In this document: positions 1-8,776 of the stretch, in pieces
Layout: each line of letters opens with the position of its first letter
Position numbering within the stretch: position 1 is the first letter of the stretch
Source: Kaistia granuli DSM 23481
Lineage (GTDB): Bacteria; Pseudomonadota; Alphaproteobacteria; Rhizobiales; Kaistiaceae
DNA: 64,000 bases
Direction of reading: 5' to 3'
NCBI RefSeq assembly: GCF_000380505.1
Contig: NZ_AQYH01000019.1
Span: 124,001 to 188,000, forward strand
Program-made: the position numbers and the translations under genes
The notes under the pieces: generated by a model
Told to the model about the DNA's origin: nothing
Seen by the model: the letters and a program-made list of their open reading frames with translations, nothing else
Database searches by the model: none

Positions 1-770
1 GCGAGGCGCTTGCCGGCCGCGACGATGTCGTGATTGCGACCAAGTTCGGCCATGTCGTCGATGCCGTCACCAAGCAGGCGCTGGGGGAGGAATCGTCGCC
101 CGATGCGATCGAGGCGATTGTCGAAACCTCGCTGCGGCGGTTGCGCCGGGAGCGGATCGACCTGCTGCAGCTCCACCTGAACGATCTTCCGATCGCGCGC
201 GCCGCGCCGATCTTCGAGAAACTGGCGGCGCTGCGACAGGCCGGCAAGATTGATGCGTTCGGCTGGAGCACGGACAATCCGGACGGCGCCCGCCATTTCG
301 CCGGGCTGGACGGCTTTGTCGCGATCCAGCACGCGATGAATGTCTTCGAGCCTGCCGATGCTATGATCGCGGCGGTGGAGCCGGCGGGCCTTCTCTCGAT
401 CAACCGCTCGCCGCTCGCCATGGGCCTCTTGACCGGCAAGTTTGCCGGCGGCGCGACGCTTGCCGTCAACGACGTCCGCGTCGCGGCGCTCGACTGGATG
501 ACCTATTTCAAGGACGGGCAGGCGGCGCCCGCCTATGCCGCGCGGCTGGAGCGCATCCGCGACCTGCTCCAGACGGACGGTCGCACGCTGACGCAAGGCG
601 CGATCGCCTGGCTCTGGGGCCGTTCTGACCGGACGCTGCCGATCCCGGGCGTCCGCACGCCTCGGCAGATCACCGAGAATGCCGGCGCGCTGGAGAAGGG
701 GCCGCTCGCCGCCGACGTGATGGCCGAGATCGAGCGCGTCATCGGCCGCGAGCAGGAAGCTGTCGCCTGA
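1..770 (+). CDS. Aldo/keto reductase, 5'-truncated by the window edge
   Basis: The frame is open from base 3 and contains a GTG at 30, but the protein clearly begins upstream of the window. The visible part shows the second half of an aldo/keto reductase TIM barrel: VIATKFG near the start, IDLLQLH on a barrel strand, FGWSTDNPD, and a C-terminal IPGVRTPRQITENAGA segment that usually holds the NADPH phosphate. The family reduces aldehydes or ketones with NADPH in the cytoplasm. The substrate cannot be inferred. It converges with the ABC transporter ATPase gene, whose stop codon lies 9 bp away. Confidence 0.9.
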   Translation, partial: EALAGRDDVVIATKFGHVVDAVTKQALGEESSPDAIEAIVETSLRRLRRERIDLLQLHLNDLPIARAAPIFEKLAALRQAGKIDAFGWSTDNPDGARHFAGLDGFVAIQHAMNVFEPADAMIAAVEPAGLLSINRSPLAMGLLTGKFAGGATLAVNDVRVAALDWMTYFKDGQAAPAYAARLERIRDLLQTDGRTLTQGAIAWLWGRSDRTLPIPGVRTPRQITENAGALEKGPLAADVMAEIERVIGREQEAVA

Positions 771-779
771 GCACCCGGC

Positions 780-1850
780 TCAGATCGCCGGCCGGTCGAG
801 CACGAGAATGTCCTCGCGGGTAAAATTGACCGTCACCGGCTGGCCGCGCTCGGGCGGGGCGCTGTGCGGCCGGTTGAAGGTATCGAGCGAGACGACATTG
901 TCGCCGAAGCGGACCCGGATGCGGACGACCGAGCCGAGGAAGTGCACCTCGTCGATGGTTCCGGTCAGATTGTTGCTGCCGCCATTCGCATGCCCGATCG
1001 ACAGCGCCTCCGGCCGCAGCGCCACCGCGAGCGTGTCGCCGGCACTGGCGCCGTTGAGACCGGTCGAGGCGACGACTTCCTGGTCGTCGATGGCGATCCG
1101 GCCGGCGGTCGAATCGAGCACCTTGCCGGCGAGGATGTTGAGCGTGCCGACGAAGGAGGCGACGAAGCGGGTCTTCGGATAGTTGTAGATCTCGAACGGC
1201 GTGCCCAATTGCTCGATCCGGCCGTCATTCATGACGCAGATCCGGTCCGACATGGAGAGCGCTTCCTCCTGGTCGTGCGTCACATAGATTGTCGTGATGC
1301 CGAGCGCCCGCTGCACGGCGCGGATTTCCTCGCGCAGCGATATGCGGATCTTGGCGTCGAGGGCGGAGAGCGGCTCGTCGAGCAGCAGGATCTTCGGCTG
1401 GATGGCGAGCGCGCGGGCGAGCGCCACGCGCTGCTGCTGGCCGCCGGAGAGCTGGTAGGGATAGCGGCTGCCGACATCCGGCAGCTTGATCAGCGCCAGC
1501 ATCTCCTTGACCCTGGCCGCGATCTCGGAAGACGACTTCTTCGCAACCTTGAGGCCGAAGGCGATGTTGTCGGCGACCGTCATGTTGGGGAACAGAGCGT
1601 AGGCCTGAAACACCATGCCGATATTGCGCTGGTTCGGGCGCAGGTCGGTGACATCCTTCTCGTCGATCTTGATCGTGCCGCTGGTCGGCGTCTCGAAGCC
1701 GGCGATCATGCGGAGCGTCGTCGTCTTGCCGCAGCCCGACGGCCCCAGGAACGAGACGAACTCGCCGCGCTCGACGGCGAGGTCGATGCCGTGGATCGTC
1801 GTCTGGTTGCCGAAGGTCTTGGTGATGCTCTCGAGCGTCAGGAAGGTCAT
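780..1850 (-). CDS. ABC transporter ATP-binding protein (PotA/FbpC type)
   Basis: This 356-residue ATPase energises the importer encoded just upstream. It has Walker A (GPSGCGKTT), a Q-loop (MVFQAYALFPNMTV), the signature LSGGQQQRVALARAL, Walker B (ILLLDEPLSALD) and the H-loop (YVTHDQEEALSMSD). A C-terminal TOBE domain follows, as in polyamine, iron and phosphonate importers. The ATG at 1850 was chosen over a longer reading to 1895 because homologues begin at this hydrophobic MTFLTLESI stretch. It is the last gene of a minus-strand operon: binding protein, permease, permease, ATPase. The start lies 16 bp after the stop of the second permease gene. Confidence 0.95.
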   Translation of the reverse strand: MTFLTLESITKTFGNQTTIHGIDLAVERGEFVSFLGPSGCGKTTTLRMIAGFETPTSGTIKIDEKDVTDLRPNQRNIGMVFQAYALFPNMTVADNIAFGLKVAKKSSSEIAARVKEMLALIKLPDVGSRYPYQLSGGQQQRVALARALAIQPKILLLDEPLSALDAKIRISLREEIRAVQRALGITTIYVTHDQEEALSMSDRICVMNDGRIEQLGTPFEIYNYPKTRFVASFVGTLNILAGKVLDSTAGRIAIDDQEVVASTGLNGASAGDTLAVALRPEALSIGHANGGSNNLTGTIDEVHFLGSVVRIRVRFGDNVVSLDTFNRPHSAPPERGQPVTVNFTREDILVLDRPAI

Positions 1851-1866
1851 GCGTCCGGGCCCCAAT

Positions 1867-2652
1867 TCAGCGACGGGTAGCGTTCTGGCGACCACCGCCG
1901 AAAAGCTGGATCAGGCCCATGCAGGCCCAGGTGATGATGAAGGCGATGATGGCGAGCGCCGCCGGCTCGTAGGCCCGGTTGGCGCCGACCAGCTGCAGGT
2001 AGGGTCCGAAAGCCGGCCGGTTCAACAGGCTCGCCATGGTGAATTCGCCGATGACGATGGCGAACGTCAGGAAGGCGCCGGAGAGCACGGCGACGCGCAC
2101 ATTCGGCAGGATCACCTGGAACAGGATGCGCGGCCAGGAACTGCCGAGGCTCTGGGCCGCTTCCGTCAGCGTGCGGATATCGATCGCCCGCAGGCCCGTA
2201 TCGACGGCGCGATACATGTAGGGGAGGGCGAGCGTGACATAGGCGCAGGTGAGCAGGAAATCCGTGCCGCGCACGGAGTTCGTCAGCGGGATCCAGGACG
2301 AGGAATTGTACATCCTGAGATAGCCGAACACGAGGACGATGGCCGGGATGACCAGAGGCAGCAGCGTGATGAACTCGACCAGCGGCCGCAGGCGCGGCAG
2401 CTTCAGCTGCACGATATAGGCCGTCGGCACCACGATCAGGATGCCGAACAGGATGGCGGCGATCGCGATCACGGCTGAATAGGTGAAGCTCGCCTGGAAA
2501 TTCGGATCGCCGAAGACGACGCGGTATGCTTCGAAGGAATAGACGCCGCGCTTCATGCGAAGCGAGAACTCGAAGGTGGCGATGAGCGGCACCAGGAAAT
2601 AGATCACGCCGATGATGATCGCGATCCACGGGCCGATGACGGGACGCTTCAT
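1867..2652 (-). CDS. ABC transporter permease (second membrane subunit)
   Basis: A 261-residue inner-membrane permease with about six hydrophobic segments. The EAA loop (EAAQSLGSSWPRILFQVILP), which contacts the ATPase, is near residue 185. It begins MKRPVIGPW at 2652; the frame stays open further upstream only as a shadow of the other permease. Its ATG overlaps the stop of the first permease gene by 4 bp (ATGA), so translation is probably coupled. It should pair with that permease as a heterodimer. It resembles PotC and other second permeases of polyamine/opine/phosphonate importers. Confidence 0.93.
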   Translation of the reverse strand: MKRPVIGPWIAIIIGVIYFLVPLIATFEFSLRMKRGVYSFEAYRVVFGDPNFQASFTYSAVIAIAAILFGILIVVPTAYIVQLKLPRLRPLVEFITLLPLVIPAIVLVFGYLRMYNSSSWIPLTNSVRGTDFLLTCAYVTLALPYMYRAVDTGLRAIDIRTLTEAAQSLGSSWPRILFQVILPNVRVAVLSGAFLTFAIVIGEFTMASLLNRPAFGPYLQLVGANRAYEPAALAIIAFIITWACMGLIQLFGGGRQNATRR

Positions 2653-3533
2653 CGCATCCACCTTTCGCTGCGCGAGCGGAGCCAGATATAGGCGCCGTTC
2701 GAAAGACCGGTGATCAGGATCATGCCGAGCGCCAGCGCGTAACCGAGGTTGGGATCGTGCAGCACGTCGCCGCGGATCTGCGCGAATAGGAGGATGGTGA
2801 TGATGTTGAGCGACGAGCCGGTCAGCGCATAGGCGGTGGCGATGGCGCCAAAGGCATTGGCGAACAGGAGCAGGAACGAGCCGAGCAGGCTCGGCCACAG
2901 GATCGGAAAGGCGATCATTCGCCAGTATTGCCAGGTCGAGGCGCCGAGAATGGACGAGGCCTCGCGCCATTCTCGCTTCAGCCCGTCGATCGCCGGCGTC
3001 ATGATCAGGATCATCAGCGGGATCTGGAAATAGAGATAGGTCAGCGTCAGGCCGCCGAAGCTCAGCAGGTTGAAGCCGTAGCGGTAGATGTTGATGCCGA
3101 AGATGCTGGTCAGCAGCGCCGTGACGAGGCCGGTGCGGCCGAGCGTCGCCATGAAGGCGAAGGCAAGCGGTACGCCGGCGAAATTGGACGCGACGCCGGA
3201 AAAGGTCATCATCGTCGGCCGGATCCAGCGCGGCACATGGCCGAGCGCCACCGCATAGGCGAGCCCGAAGCCGAGCAGCGCGCCGCCGAAGGCCGAGGCG
3301 GCGCTGATCGCGATGCTGGTCTGGTAGGCGCGGATGATCGTTGGCTGGTTCAGATTGGCGATGTTCTGCAGGGTGAAATTGCCCTGCGGATCCTGGAAGG
3401 CGCCGATCATCAGAAGCGTCGCCGGAACGATCAGGAACATCAGCGCGAACAGCATGAACGGCACGACGCCGAGCCATGTCAGCGAGACGGGGCGCGGTCT
3501 CGTACGGGCGAGCTCGGCGGCGGTTTCTGCCAT
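2649..3533 (-). CDS. ABC transporter permease (first membrane subunit)
   Basis: A 294-residue permease of the PotB type. A short polar N-terminus precedes a first membrane helix (VVPFMLFALMFLIVPATLLM). A large periplasmic loop containing LQNIANLNQPTI follows, then further helices and a degenerate EAA loop (EASSILGASTWQYWRMIAFP). It is the first permease after the binding-protein gene, from which it is separated by about 200 bp holding a stem-loop. That arrangement usually lets the binding protein be made in excess. The substrate class is inferred only from the family. Confidence 0.93.
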   Translation of the reverse strand: MAETAAELARTRPRPVSLTWLGVVPFMLFALMFLIVPATLLMIGAFQDPQGNFTLQNIANLNQPTIIRAYQTSIAISAASAFGGALLGFGLAYAVALGHVPRWIRPTMMTFSGVASNFAGVPLAFAFMATLGRTGLVTALLTSIFGINIYRYGFNLLSFGGLTLTYLYFQIPLMILIMTPAIDGLKREWREASSILGASTWQYWRMIAFPILWPSLLGSFLLLFANAFGAIATAYALTGSSLNIITILLFAQIRGDVLHDPNLGYALALGMILITGLSNGAYIWLRSRSERWMR

Positions 3534-3650
3534 GGCAGCCTATCTGTCGTCGCTACGGGAATGCAGGATGCTGACCTGACCCGCATCAGGCAAGGGCAGG
3601 GGTCAAAATAATGCGGGACGGCGAGGCCATCGCTCGCCCCGATGCGGGAA

Positions 3651-3670
3651 AGCCCGGCGCGGGCCGGGCT
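3651..3670 (-). terminator. Stem-loop between binding-protein and permease genes
   Basis: A perfect 8-bp GC-rich stem (AGCCCGGC/GCCGGGCT) with a 4-base loop lies about 60 bp downstream of the binding-protein stop. Only TTTCCC follows on the minus strand, so it is more likely a partial terminator or mRNA-stabilising structure than a full stop. It would give more binding protein than permease. Confidence 0.5.
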
Positions 3671-3730
3671 CCCTTGTTCGCGCGGCGACTGGTTTGCCGC
3701 CGAAGGTTTCCGGGCAGGCCCGGCTGCACC

Positions 3731-4834
3731 TTATTTCGGAATGTCGGCGCCGACGACGGAATCCCACTGCTTGGCGATGACTTCCTTGGCGGCGTTCTGC
3801 TGCTCGACCGTGGGGAACACGGCCTTGGCATAGCCTTCGGCCGGCGGCAGCTTGGCGAGCAAGTCGGCCGGGATCTTGCCGTTCTTGGCGAGATCGTCGA
3901 AGCGGATCGGGTGGCAGTAGCCGGCGAGCCAGGCGAGCTGGCCCTCGTCGGAATAGAGATACTCCATCCAGAGCTTGGCGGCGTTCGGATGCGGCGCGAA
4001 GGCGCTGATGCCCTGGACGTAGACGCCGGCGACGATGCCGGTCTTCGGCACGACGACCTCGGCGGCCGGGTTGCCCTTCAGCACGTCGCGCCAGGCGAGC
4101 GAATTGTAGTCCCAGGCGATCACGATCGGCGTCGAGCCCTGCGCCAGCGACGCGGCCTTGCCGATGACCGGGACGAAATTGCCCTTCTTGTTCAACTCGG
4201 CGAAGAACTTCAGCCCCTCGTCACCCGCCTTGGCGATGTCGCCTTCCGAGCCCGACAGGCCGGCGGCGAAGACGCCCTGGATCGCCTGCGCCGCGACGCG
4301 CGGATCGCCGGCGAGTGCGACCGAGTTGGCATACTCGTCGGAAAGAAGGTCCTTCCAGTCCTGCGGCACCGTCTTGATGATGTCGGTGTTCACCAGGAAG
4401 GACATCACGCCGTAATAGTCGCCGTACCAATAGCCCTCGGCGTCCTTGGCAGCGTCCGGAATCGTGTCCCAGGTCGAGACCTTGTAGGGCTGCAGCAGGC
4501 CATCGGCCTTGGCCGACGGGCCGAAGGGCAGGCCGACGTCGATCACGTCGGGAGCCTGCGGGCCGGTGTTGCCCTTGTTCGCCTTGATCGCCTCGATCTC
4601 GTCGCCGGAGCTGGCGTCCGGGTTGAGTTCGTTGACGGCGATGCCGTACTTCTTCTTGAAGCCCTCGATGACGGCGCCATAGCCGCACCAGTCATGCGGC
4701 AGCGCGATCGTCGTCAGCTGGCCTTCCTTCTTCGCCGCCGCGATCAGCTCGTCGAGGTTCTGGCCGAAGGCAACGCCCGTCGTCGCGCAGATGGCGAGTG
4801 CGGAAACCGACATCCGCATCCAATTCGTCTTCAT
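3731..4834 (-). CDS. ABC transporter periplasmic substrate-binding protein
   Basis: A 367-residue extracellular solute-binding protein, family 1. The ATG at 4834 is preceded by GGGAGAAG, and the product starts with a signal peptide (MKTNWMRMSVSALAICATTG, then VAFGQ). The mature part begins LDELIAAAKKEGQLT, typical of iron(III), polyamine or phosphonate binders. Other marks are PDVIDVGLPFGP, WYGDYYGVMSF and DPRVAAQAIQGVFAAG. It delivers an unidentified small organic or metal ligand to the permease pair encoded downstream. The frame is open well upstream of the true start with no domain there. Confidence 0.93.
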   Translation of the reverse strand: MKTNWMRMSVSALAICATTGVAFGQNLDELIAAAKKEGQLTTIALPHDWCGYGAVIEGFKKKYGIAVNELNPDASSGDEIEAIKANKGNTGPQAPDVIDVGLPFGPSAKADGLLQPYKVSTWDTIPDAAKDAEGYWYGDYYGVMSFLVNTDIIKTVPQDWKDLLSDEYANSVALAGDPRVAAQAIQGVFAAGLSGSEGDIAKAGDEGLKFFAELNKKGNFVPVIGKAASLAQGSTPIVIAWDYNSLAWRDVLKGNPAAEVVVPKTGIVAGVYVQGISAFAPHPNAAKLWMEYLYSDEGQLAWLAGYCHPIRFDDLAKNGKIPADLLAKLPPAEGYAKAVFPTVEQQNAAKEVIAKQWDSVVGADIPK

Positions 4835-5499
4835 GCTTCTTCTCCCTCGGCGAATCATCGCCCACTTGCCCCGGCTCGGCCCCGTGGCCGGCCAGATGAT
4901 AAGCCGTCTATTCTGAAAGCTAGCACGCAAGTTTGAAGCTTCGATGTCGCCCGGGATCGAGGCGCGGCCCAGTGGATGGCTCCATCCACAGTTGTTCCGG
5001 CCAGGGTCCGGGCGATCGTGGTTCCGTCCCTCTGTTCGCCGGCTGCAAGCGAGGCGCGGCCGGCGAGCGGCAAGCTTATCGCAGCGATCGCCGATCGGTA
5101 AGCCACCTCGTGAACGGCGCTGGCGAGACGGGCAGTCGGCTAGAAGGGAAGGGATCTGATTGCGATCGGGCGCCGGCCTCTTCGCCGGCTTGGCTCGGTC
5201 ACGGCAACCGCGCGGCATCCATTGCCCCTTGAACTCCTGAGCCGCCGCCAGCGCGAGCCGGCGCCGCGGTGGGGCTTCGCGATGGCAGGACTTCGCGTCC
5301 AGTGGTTCATGACGGCCTCGGCGACGGTTGCAATGCAGGCTCCGCCAGAACAACTGTTGCCTGAACAAGAACGGCGACCTGTTGACAGGCCGCCGTTCTC
5401 GTTCACCGGGCGCAAGGCCGGGACTTCTCACTGCCCTTATCGCCTTGGCTCCCGCTCCCCAAATCGTAGTCCATCCATCGGGCGCTCCTCGCGGCCGTG
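4835..5499. other. Gene-free interval containing one large hairpin
   Basis: No open frame here has a convincing start or family resemblance. The interval must carry the promoter of the ABC importer at its left end. The only structure seen is the large imperfect palindrome at 5363-5404. Confidence 0.6.
5363..5404 (-). terminator. Large imperfect hairpin downstream of the glycine-rich gene
   Basis: Nested arms GAAC/GTTC, AGAACGGCG/CGCCGTTCT (9 bp, perfect) and CCTG/CAGG close on a TTGA loop, with single-base mismatches between the blocks. It lies about 100 bp beyond the stop of the glycine-rich gene, as expected for a terminator. No clear T-tract follows on either strand, so a protein-binding or mRNA-stabilising role is also possible. 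Confidence 0.5.
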
Positions 5500-6195
5500 T
5501 CAGCCGCCGCCGCGGGTACCGCCTTCGCCGCCCGACTCGGTGCCACCGCCGCCTTCGCCGCCGGTGCCGCCTTCGCCGCCGGAGCCACCTTCGCCGCCGG
5601 TGCCGCCTTCGCCGCCGGCGCCGCCTTCGCCGCCGGAGCCACCTTCGCCGCCGGTGCCGCCTTCGCCGCCGGAGCCGCCTTCGCCGCCGGAGCCACCTTC
5701 GCCGCCGGTGCCGCCTTCGCCGCCGGAGCCACCTTCGCCGCCGGTGCCGCCCTCGCCGCCGGTGCCGCCTTCGCCGCCGGTGCCACCCTCGCCGCTGGTG
5801 CCACCTTCGCCGCCGGTGCCACCGCCGCCCTCGCCGCCGGTGCCGCCGCCGCCCTCACCGCCGGTGCCACCGCCGCCTTCGTTGCCGGTGCCGCCGCCGC
5901 CCTCACCGCCGGTGCCATTGGAGCCACCATCGCCGCCACCACTCTGGCCGCCGGGCGTGCCGCCGCCGCTCCGCGGGGGGGCGGCTCGGTTGCTGCGGGC
6001 CAGGAAGCCGGCCCCTCCGGTGCCGCTCGACAACGCCGAGGCGCAGGAGGACGTCTTCAGCATCTCGAAGACAATCGGGTTGTTGCAAGTTAATCTTTGT
6101 TGGGCGATCGATGTTGAAATAAACTCACGATCGGCAATGTAGTTCGAACCGATGAATCCGATCGCAGTCGCGAAGACAATACGTTTGAGGTCCAT
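5500..6195 (-). CDS. Glycine-rich tandem-repeat protein of unknown function
   Basis: A 231-residue protein. Its first 25 residues are weakly hydrophobic (MDLKRIVFATAIGFIGS) and may be a signal or anchor. A short unique region with two cysteines follows. From about residue 75 it is almost only Gly with Glu, Thr and Ser: first 8-residue units of the form TGGEGGGG, then 6-residue units [T/S/A]GGEGG. At DNA level this is an 18-bp minisatellite. The ATG at 6195 has a good ribosome site (AAGGTGA). The upstream region is AT-richer than its surroundings. No family is recognised. It superficially resembles PGRS or other acidic Gly-rich secreted proteins, so a surface role is only a guess. Confidence 0.65.
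   Translation of the reverse strand: MDLKRIVFATAIGFIGSNYIADREFISTSIAQQRLTCNNPIVFEMLKTSSCASALSSGTGGAGFLARSNRAAPPRSGGGTPGGQSGGGDGGSNGTGGEGGGGTGNEGGGGTGGEGGGGTGGEGGGGTGGEGGTSGEGGTGGEGGTGGEGGTGGEGGSGGEGGTGGEGGSGGEGGSGGEGGTGGEGGSGGEGGAGGEGGTGGEGGSGGEGGTGGEGGGGTESGGEGGTRGGG
5527..5890. repeat. 18-bp tandem repeat (GGEGG-coding minisatellite)
   Basis: On the plus strand the unit reads roughly CCGCCTTCGCCGCCGGTG, with interchange of the CCGGTG and CCGGAG endings. Units containing an extra CCGCCG give the 8-residue variant near 5815-5890. All changes keep the minus-strand frame, which is evidence that the protein is translated. Slippage could change repeat number between strains. Confidence 0.85.
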
Positions 6196-6813
6196 TTGAT
6201 TTTCACCTTAACCCCTAAACCCCAAGATCGATTTAATATTCTGTAGTTGCTTGTTGTTCGCAATGGGCCCGGTTGTCAGGATTTAACGAATGCTGCTTTG
6301 GTTGCTATGGCTTTCAAAATCTAAGGGAGCCTAACTGTCGGGGAAAAATTAGAATGAATTTTGAAATAATTGCGGGAAAGACCTACGAAAGAAGTTCGAA
6401 GGACGGCTGGGGAAGGGCGGGACAACAGCGCGCTGACATGCCTTGTCCGGCAGCGTCGGTTGCCGCCGCTTCGAGGCCGGGTCTCACGACATGTTGATCG
6501 GATGGCGGTGCTGGCGTACCGCGGGCCGGGCTGTCATCGCTCGCCGTAACGGGGCGACATCGTTGCGTTCGCTACGCAAATGCGATTCGAATGGCGCGAA
6601 CGTCTCGTTGCGTTCCGCCGAGTGCCGCTTTCTCTCGGTGGCGCGATTGTCGTTTTCGCGTGATATTTGGCCCGGCTGTGAATTGACGAAAGAGGCGCTT
6701 GACCCTTATGCCGAAACAGCCTATCTCCACACCCACGGCGCGGCCAGTTGCGAAAAACCTCTCGCCGGATTGCAAGATCCGGAAGATTTATCGAGATGGT
6801 GCAACGGCTTAGT
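6196..6813. other. Gene-free interval before tRNA-Gln
   Basis: The first 200 bases are AT-rich and should hold the promoter of the glycine-rich gene. The remainder has no reading frame with a ribosome site or recognisable product, and it ends at the tRNA. I see no repeat or operator here. Confidence 0.5.
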
Positions 6814-6887
6814 TGGGGAATAGTTTAACGGTAGAACGACGGACTCTGACTCCGTTAGTCTTGGTTCGAATCCAGGTTCCCCAGCCA
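6814..6887 (+). tRNA. tRNA-Gln (anticodon CTG), with CCA encoded
   Basis: The acceptor stem TGGGGAA/TTCCCCA, a D-arm with AACGGTA, the anticodon stem ACGGA/TCCGT enclosing CTCTGAC (anticodon CTG, reads CAG), the T-arm with GGTTCGAATCC and a GCCA end are all visible. The 3' part is repeated at 27227, which marks it as the attachment site of the island. The tRNA stays intact because the island supplies an identical 3' end. Confidence 0.97.
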
Positions 6888-6899
6888 CTCATCTCCAAG
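6866..6899 (+). repeat. attL-type direct repeat in the tRNA-Gln 3' end
   Basis: Bases 6866-6892 are identical to 27227-27253. After one C/T difference the match continues for TCCAAG, giving 33 of 34. It covers the T-arm, acceptor 3' strand and CCA, the usual crossover target of tRNA-directed tyrosine integrases. Confidence 0.92.
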
Positions 6900-6956
6900 T
6901 AGTTGAAAATCATAGCGTTTCCTGCCTCGGCATTGTCTCTTGCCGGGGTTTTTCCT

Positions 6957-8669
6957 ATGACGCTCCCACAATGCTCCCACATCACCCGGAAGCGTGGCAT
7001 CTACTATTTCCGTCGTCGTTTCCCTGACCCCCGTAGAGGGGAGGTTGCTATCTCACTCGGGATCAGGGATTTCAGGCTCGCCGAGTATGTTGCCGAACGC
7101 CTAACCGCTCTCTTCGAACGTCTTCTCAATGATGATCCAATGATGGAATCCGATAGAATCGTCGCCGCTCTAAAGCAGGAGCGGACCCGCCGGTTGCAGG
7201 AGTCGCGCGATCGAATTCTTGCAACGGAATATGGACGGCCGGTTTTCGCGACCAACTACGCGGGCGATCCCGATGAGGCCAATCAGGCCGATATTGATGG
7301 GCACGAGACTTGGATCGCGACGCTCAAGACAGCTCTTGCCAAGAGGCAGTGGGTAGCACCCGATTCGCTCGTCAGAAAATCGATGGACGAGTATGGCGTT
7401 CCCGAGAGTTCCTATCTTGAGTATCGAATGGCTTGGGTAGCGATGTACATCTCGGTGATGGAGCAAGAGCTTGAATGGCTCAAGAATGGCCCAATCGATA
7501 TCGATTGGCATCAGGCACCGCTTGTGGACGGGCCGATCGTCGAGTCGGTACGTTCAGAGCCTCCCTCTGATTTTTCCGATACGCGGCTGAAGCTCTCGGA
7601 ACTAGCGTCGAACTTCGCCGAGTTGATGCGTTCGACCGAAACTTGGACTGGGCAAACGTTAGCCCAAAGCCGCGCCACGTATCGCATGTTCATCAGCCAC
7701 TGCGGCGACAGGTCCGCTTCGGAGTACTCACGTCGGGACATCGCATCATTCTACGACGTGCTTCGAGGACTCCCGGCGCTCTATTCCAAAAAGCCCGAAT
7801 GGAACAAGCTTCCGCTCGCGGAGATAGCAGCACGTACTAAGGACGAGAATATCGATCGTCTCTCCATGACGACTATTAAGCGTCATTTTGCAGCGCTGGG
7901 CGGCCTATTTGAGCACCTAAGGAAGCGTGGCGAGTATCTCGGAGAGAATCCGGCGTACGGGTTCGATTTCCCGAGAGGGAAGCGCTTCAGGGCGAACGCA
8001 GGGCGGGAGTTCTGGCAGGGCGAGAGATTGCGCGACCTTTTCTCATCACCGGTTTGGTCGGGCTGTGAATCTGAGTCGCGCCGATCGTCGCCAGGCACTC
8101 TCATAATCAAAGACGAAAAATACTGGCTGCCTCTGCTCGGTCTCTATCACGGCAACCGGCTCGAGGAGTTCGCCCAACTACTCCGGGGAGATCTCCGAAA
8201 TGATGGCGGCATCTGGTACCTTGACATCAACGACGAAGATGACAAGCAGATCAAGAATGCCCAGTCCGCTCGTCGTGTACCGCTTCACCCGAATCTCGTT
8301 ACGATGGGCTTCCTCGACTACGTCGAGCAAACCACAAAGGCGCCGACCGATCGGATCTTTCCGCAGTTGAAACCTGGTGGTCCAGACCGGAAGTATGGAT
8401 ACTATTTCAGCAAGTGGTGGACTCGATATCGCCGGGACGTTGGGCTTTACGAGAAGCGCCTCGACTACCACTCTTTCCGACATGGCGTGACAAACAAACT
8501 GTTCGCTGCCGATGTGCCGGAGGCGGTGGTCGAAATGCTCACTGGACATGAGGGTGGGGGGACAAGTCGAAAAGTCTATCTCAAGGATCTTCCATTGAGG
8601 CGCTTGCAAGAGGCCATATGTCTTGTCGATTGGCCTGAGTTGTCGTCGCTTCCCCATCTTAACCCTTGA
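6957..8669 (+). CDS. Tyrosine recombinase / integrase of the island
   Basis: A 570-residue phage-type integrase. The catalytic set is complete: Arg401 (NRLEEF), His505 and Arg508 (HSFRHG), His531 (LTGHEGG) and the nucleophile Tyr541 (KVYL). The N-terminus (MTLPQCSHITRKRG) has an arm-binding look with a YYFRRRFP strand motif, and the core-binding region runs through the middle. The ATG at 6957 was preferred to a TTG at 6903 because the homologous remnant at 27318 starts with the same MTLPQ. It lies 70 bp after tRNA-Gln in the same direction and should catalyse integration at the 6866/27227 repeat. The size is large for the family but normal for alphaproteobacterial island integrases. Confidence 0.95.
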   Translation: MTLPQCSHITRKRGIYYFRRRFPDPRRGEVAISLGIRDFRLAEYVAERLTALFERLLNDDPMMESDRIVAALKQERTRRLQESRDRILATEYGRPVFATNYAGDPDEANQADIDGHETWIATLKTALAKRQWVAPDSLVRKSMDEYGVPESSYLEYRMAWVAMYISVMEQELEWLKNGPIDIDWHQAPLVDGPIVESVRSEPPSDFSDTRLKLSELASNFAELMRSTETWTGQTLAQSRATYRMFISHCGDRSASEYSRRDIASFYDVLRGLPALYSKKPEWNKLPLAEIAARTKDENIDRLSMTTIKRHFAALGGLFEHLRKRGEYLGENPAYGFDFPRGKRFRANAGREFWQGERLRDLFSSPVWSGCESESRRSSPGTLIIKDEKYWLPLLGLYHGNRLEEFAQLLRGDLRNDGGIWYLDINDEDDKQIKNAQSARRVPLHPNLVTMGFLDYVEQTTKAPTDRIFPQLKPGGPDRKYGYYFSKWWTRYRRDVGLYEKRLDYHSFRHGVTNKLFAADVPEAVVEMLTGHEGGGTSRKVYLKDLPLRRLQEAICLVDWPELSSLPHLNP

Positions 8670-8741
8670 GGATGGCCGCCACGCGACGTTTAGAGACTGT
8701 ACGTTGCAATCACAGCCGAGTCGGTCGCATAGGTGCGCTCG

Positions 8742-8769
8742 AAAAAAAACAGAGGGACCAGCCCTCTGT
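8742..8769 (-). terminator. Rho-independent terminator
   Basis: An 8-bp stem ACAGAGGG/CCCTCTGT (8749-8756 with 8762-8769) is followed on the minus strand by a run of T (bases 8742-8749). It sits 8 bp beyond the stop of the 8777-9133 gene and terminates it. Confidence 0.85.
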
Positions 8770-8776
8770 CTTGACG

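Noticed and set aside
864-1880. Plus-strand frame antisense to the first ABC ATPase
   Set aside because: No ribosome site or domain; typical GC-rich antisense frame.
3541-3610. Possible riboswitch in the CCTGACCCGCATCAGG region
   Set aside because: Only a short nested hairpin is present; no conserved thiamine or other riboswitch core is found.
5527-5890. Possible CRISPR array in the regular repeats
   Set aside because: The repeats are contiguous without unique spacers and are coding.
5497-6093. Plus-strand frames across the glycine-rich repeat (Ala/Phe-rich, Pro/Ser-rich and Arg-rich)
   Set aside because: All are shadows of the 18-bp repeat; only the minus-strand frame has a ribosome site and a unique N-terminal region.
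6809-7000. Minus-strand frame covering tRNA-Gln and the integrase start (contains GTWIRTKT)
   Set aside because: This is antisense translation of the tRNA, a well-known false gene.
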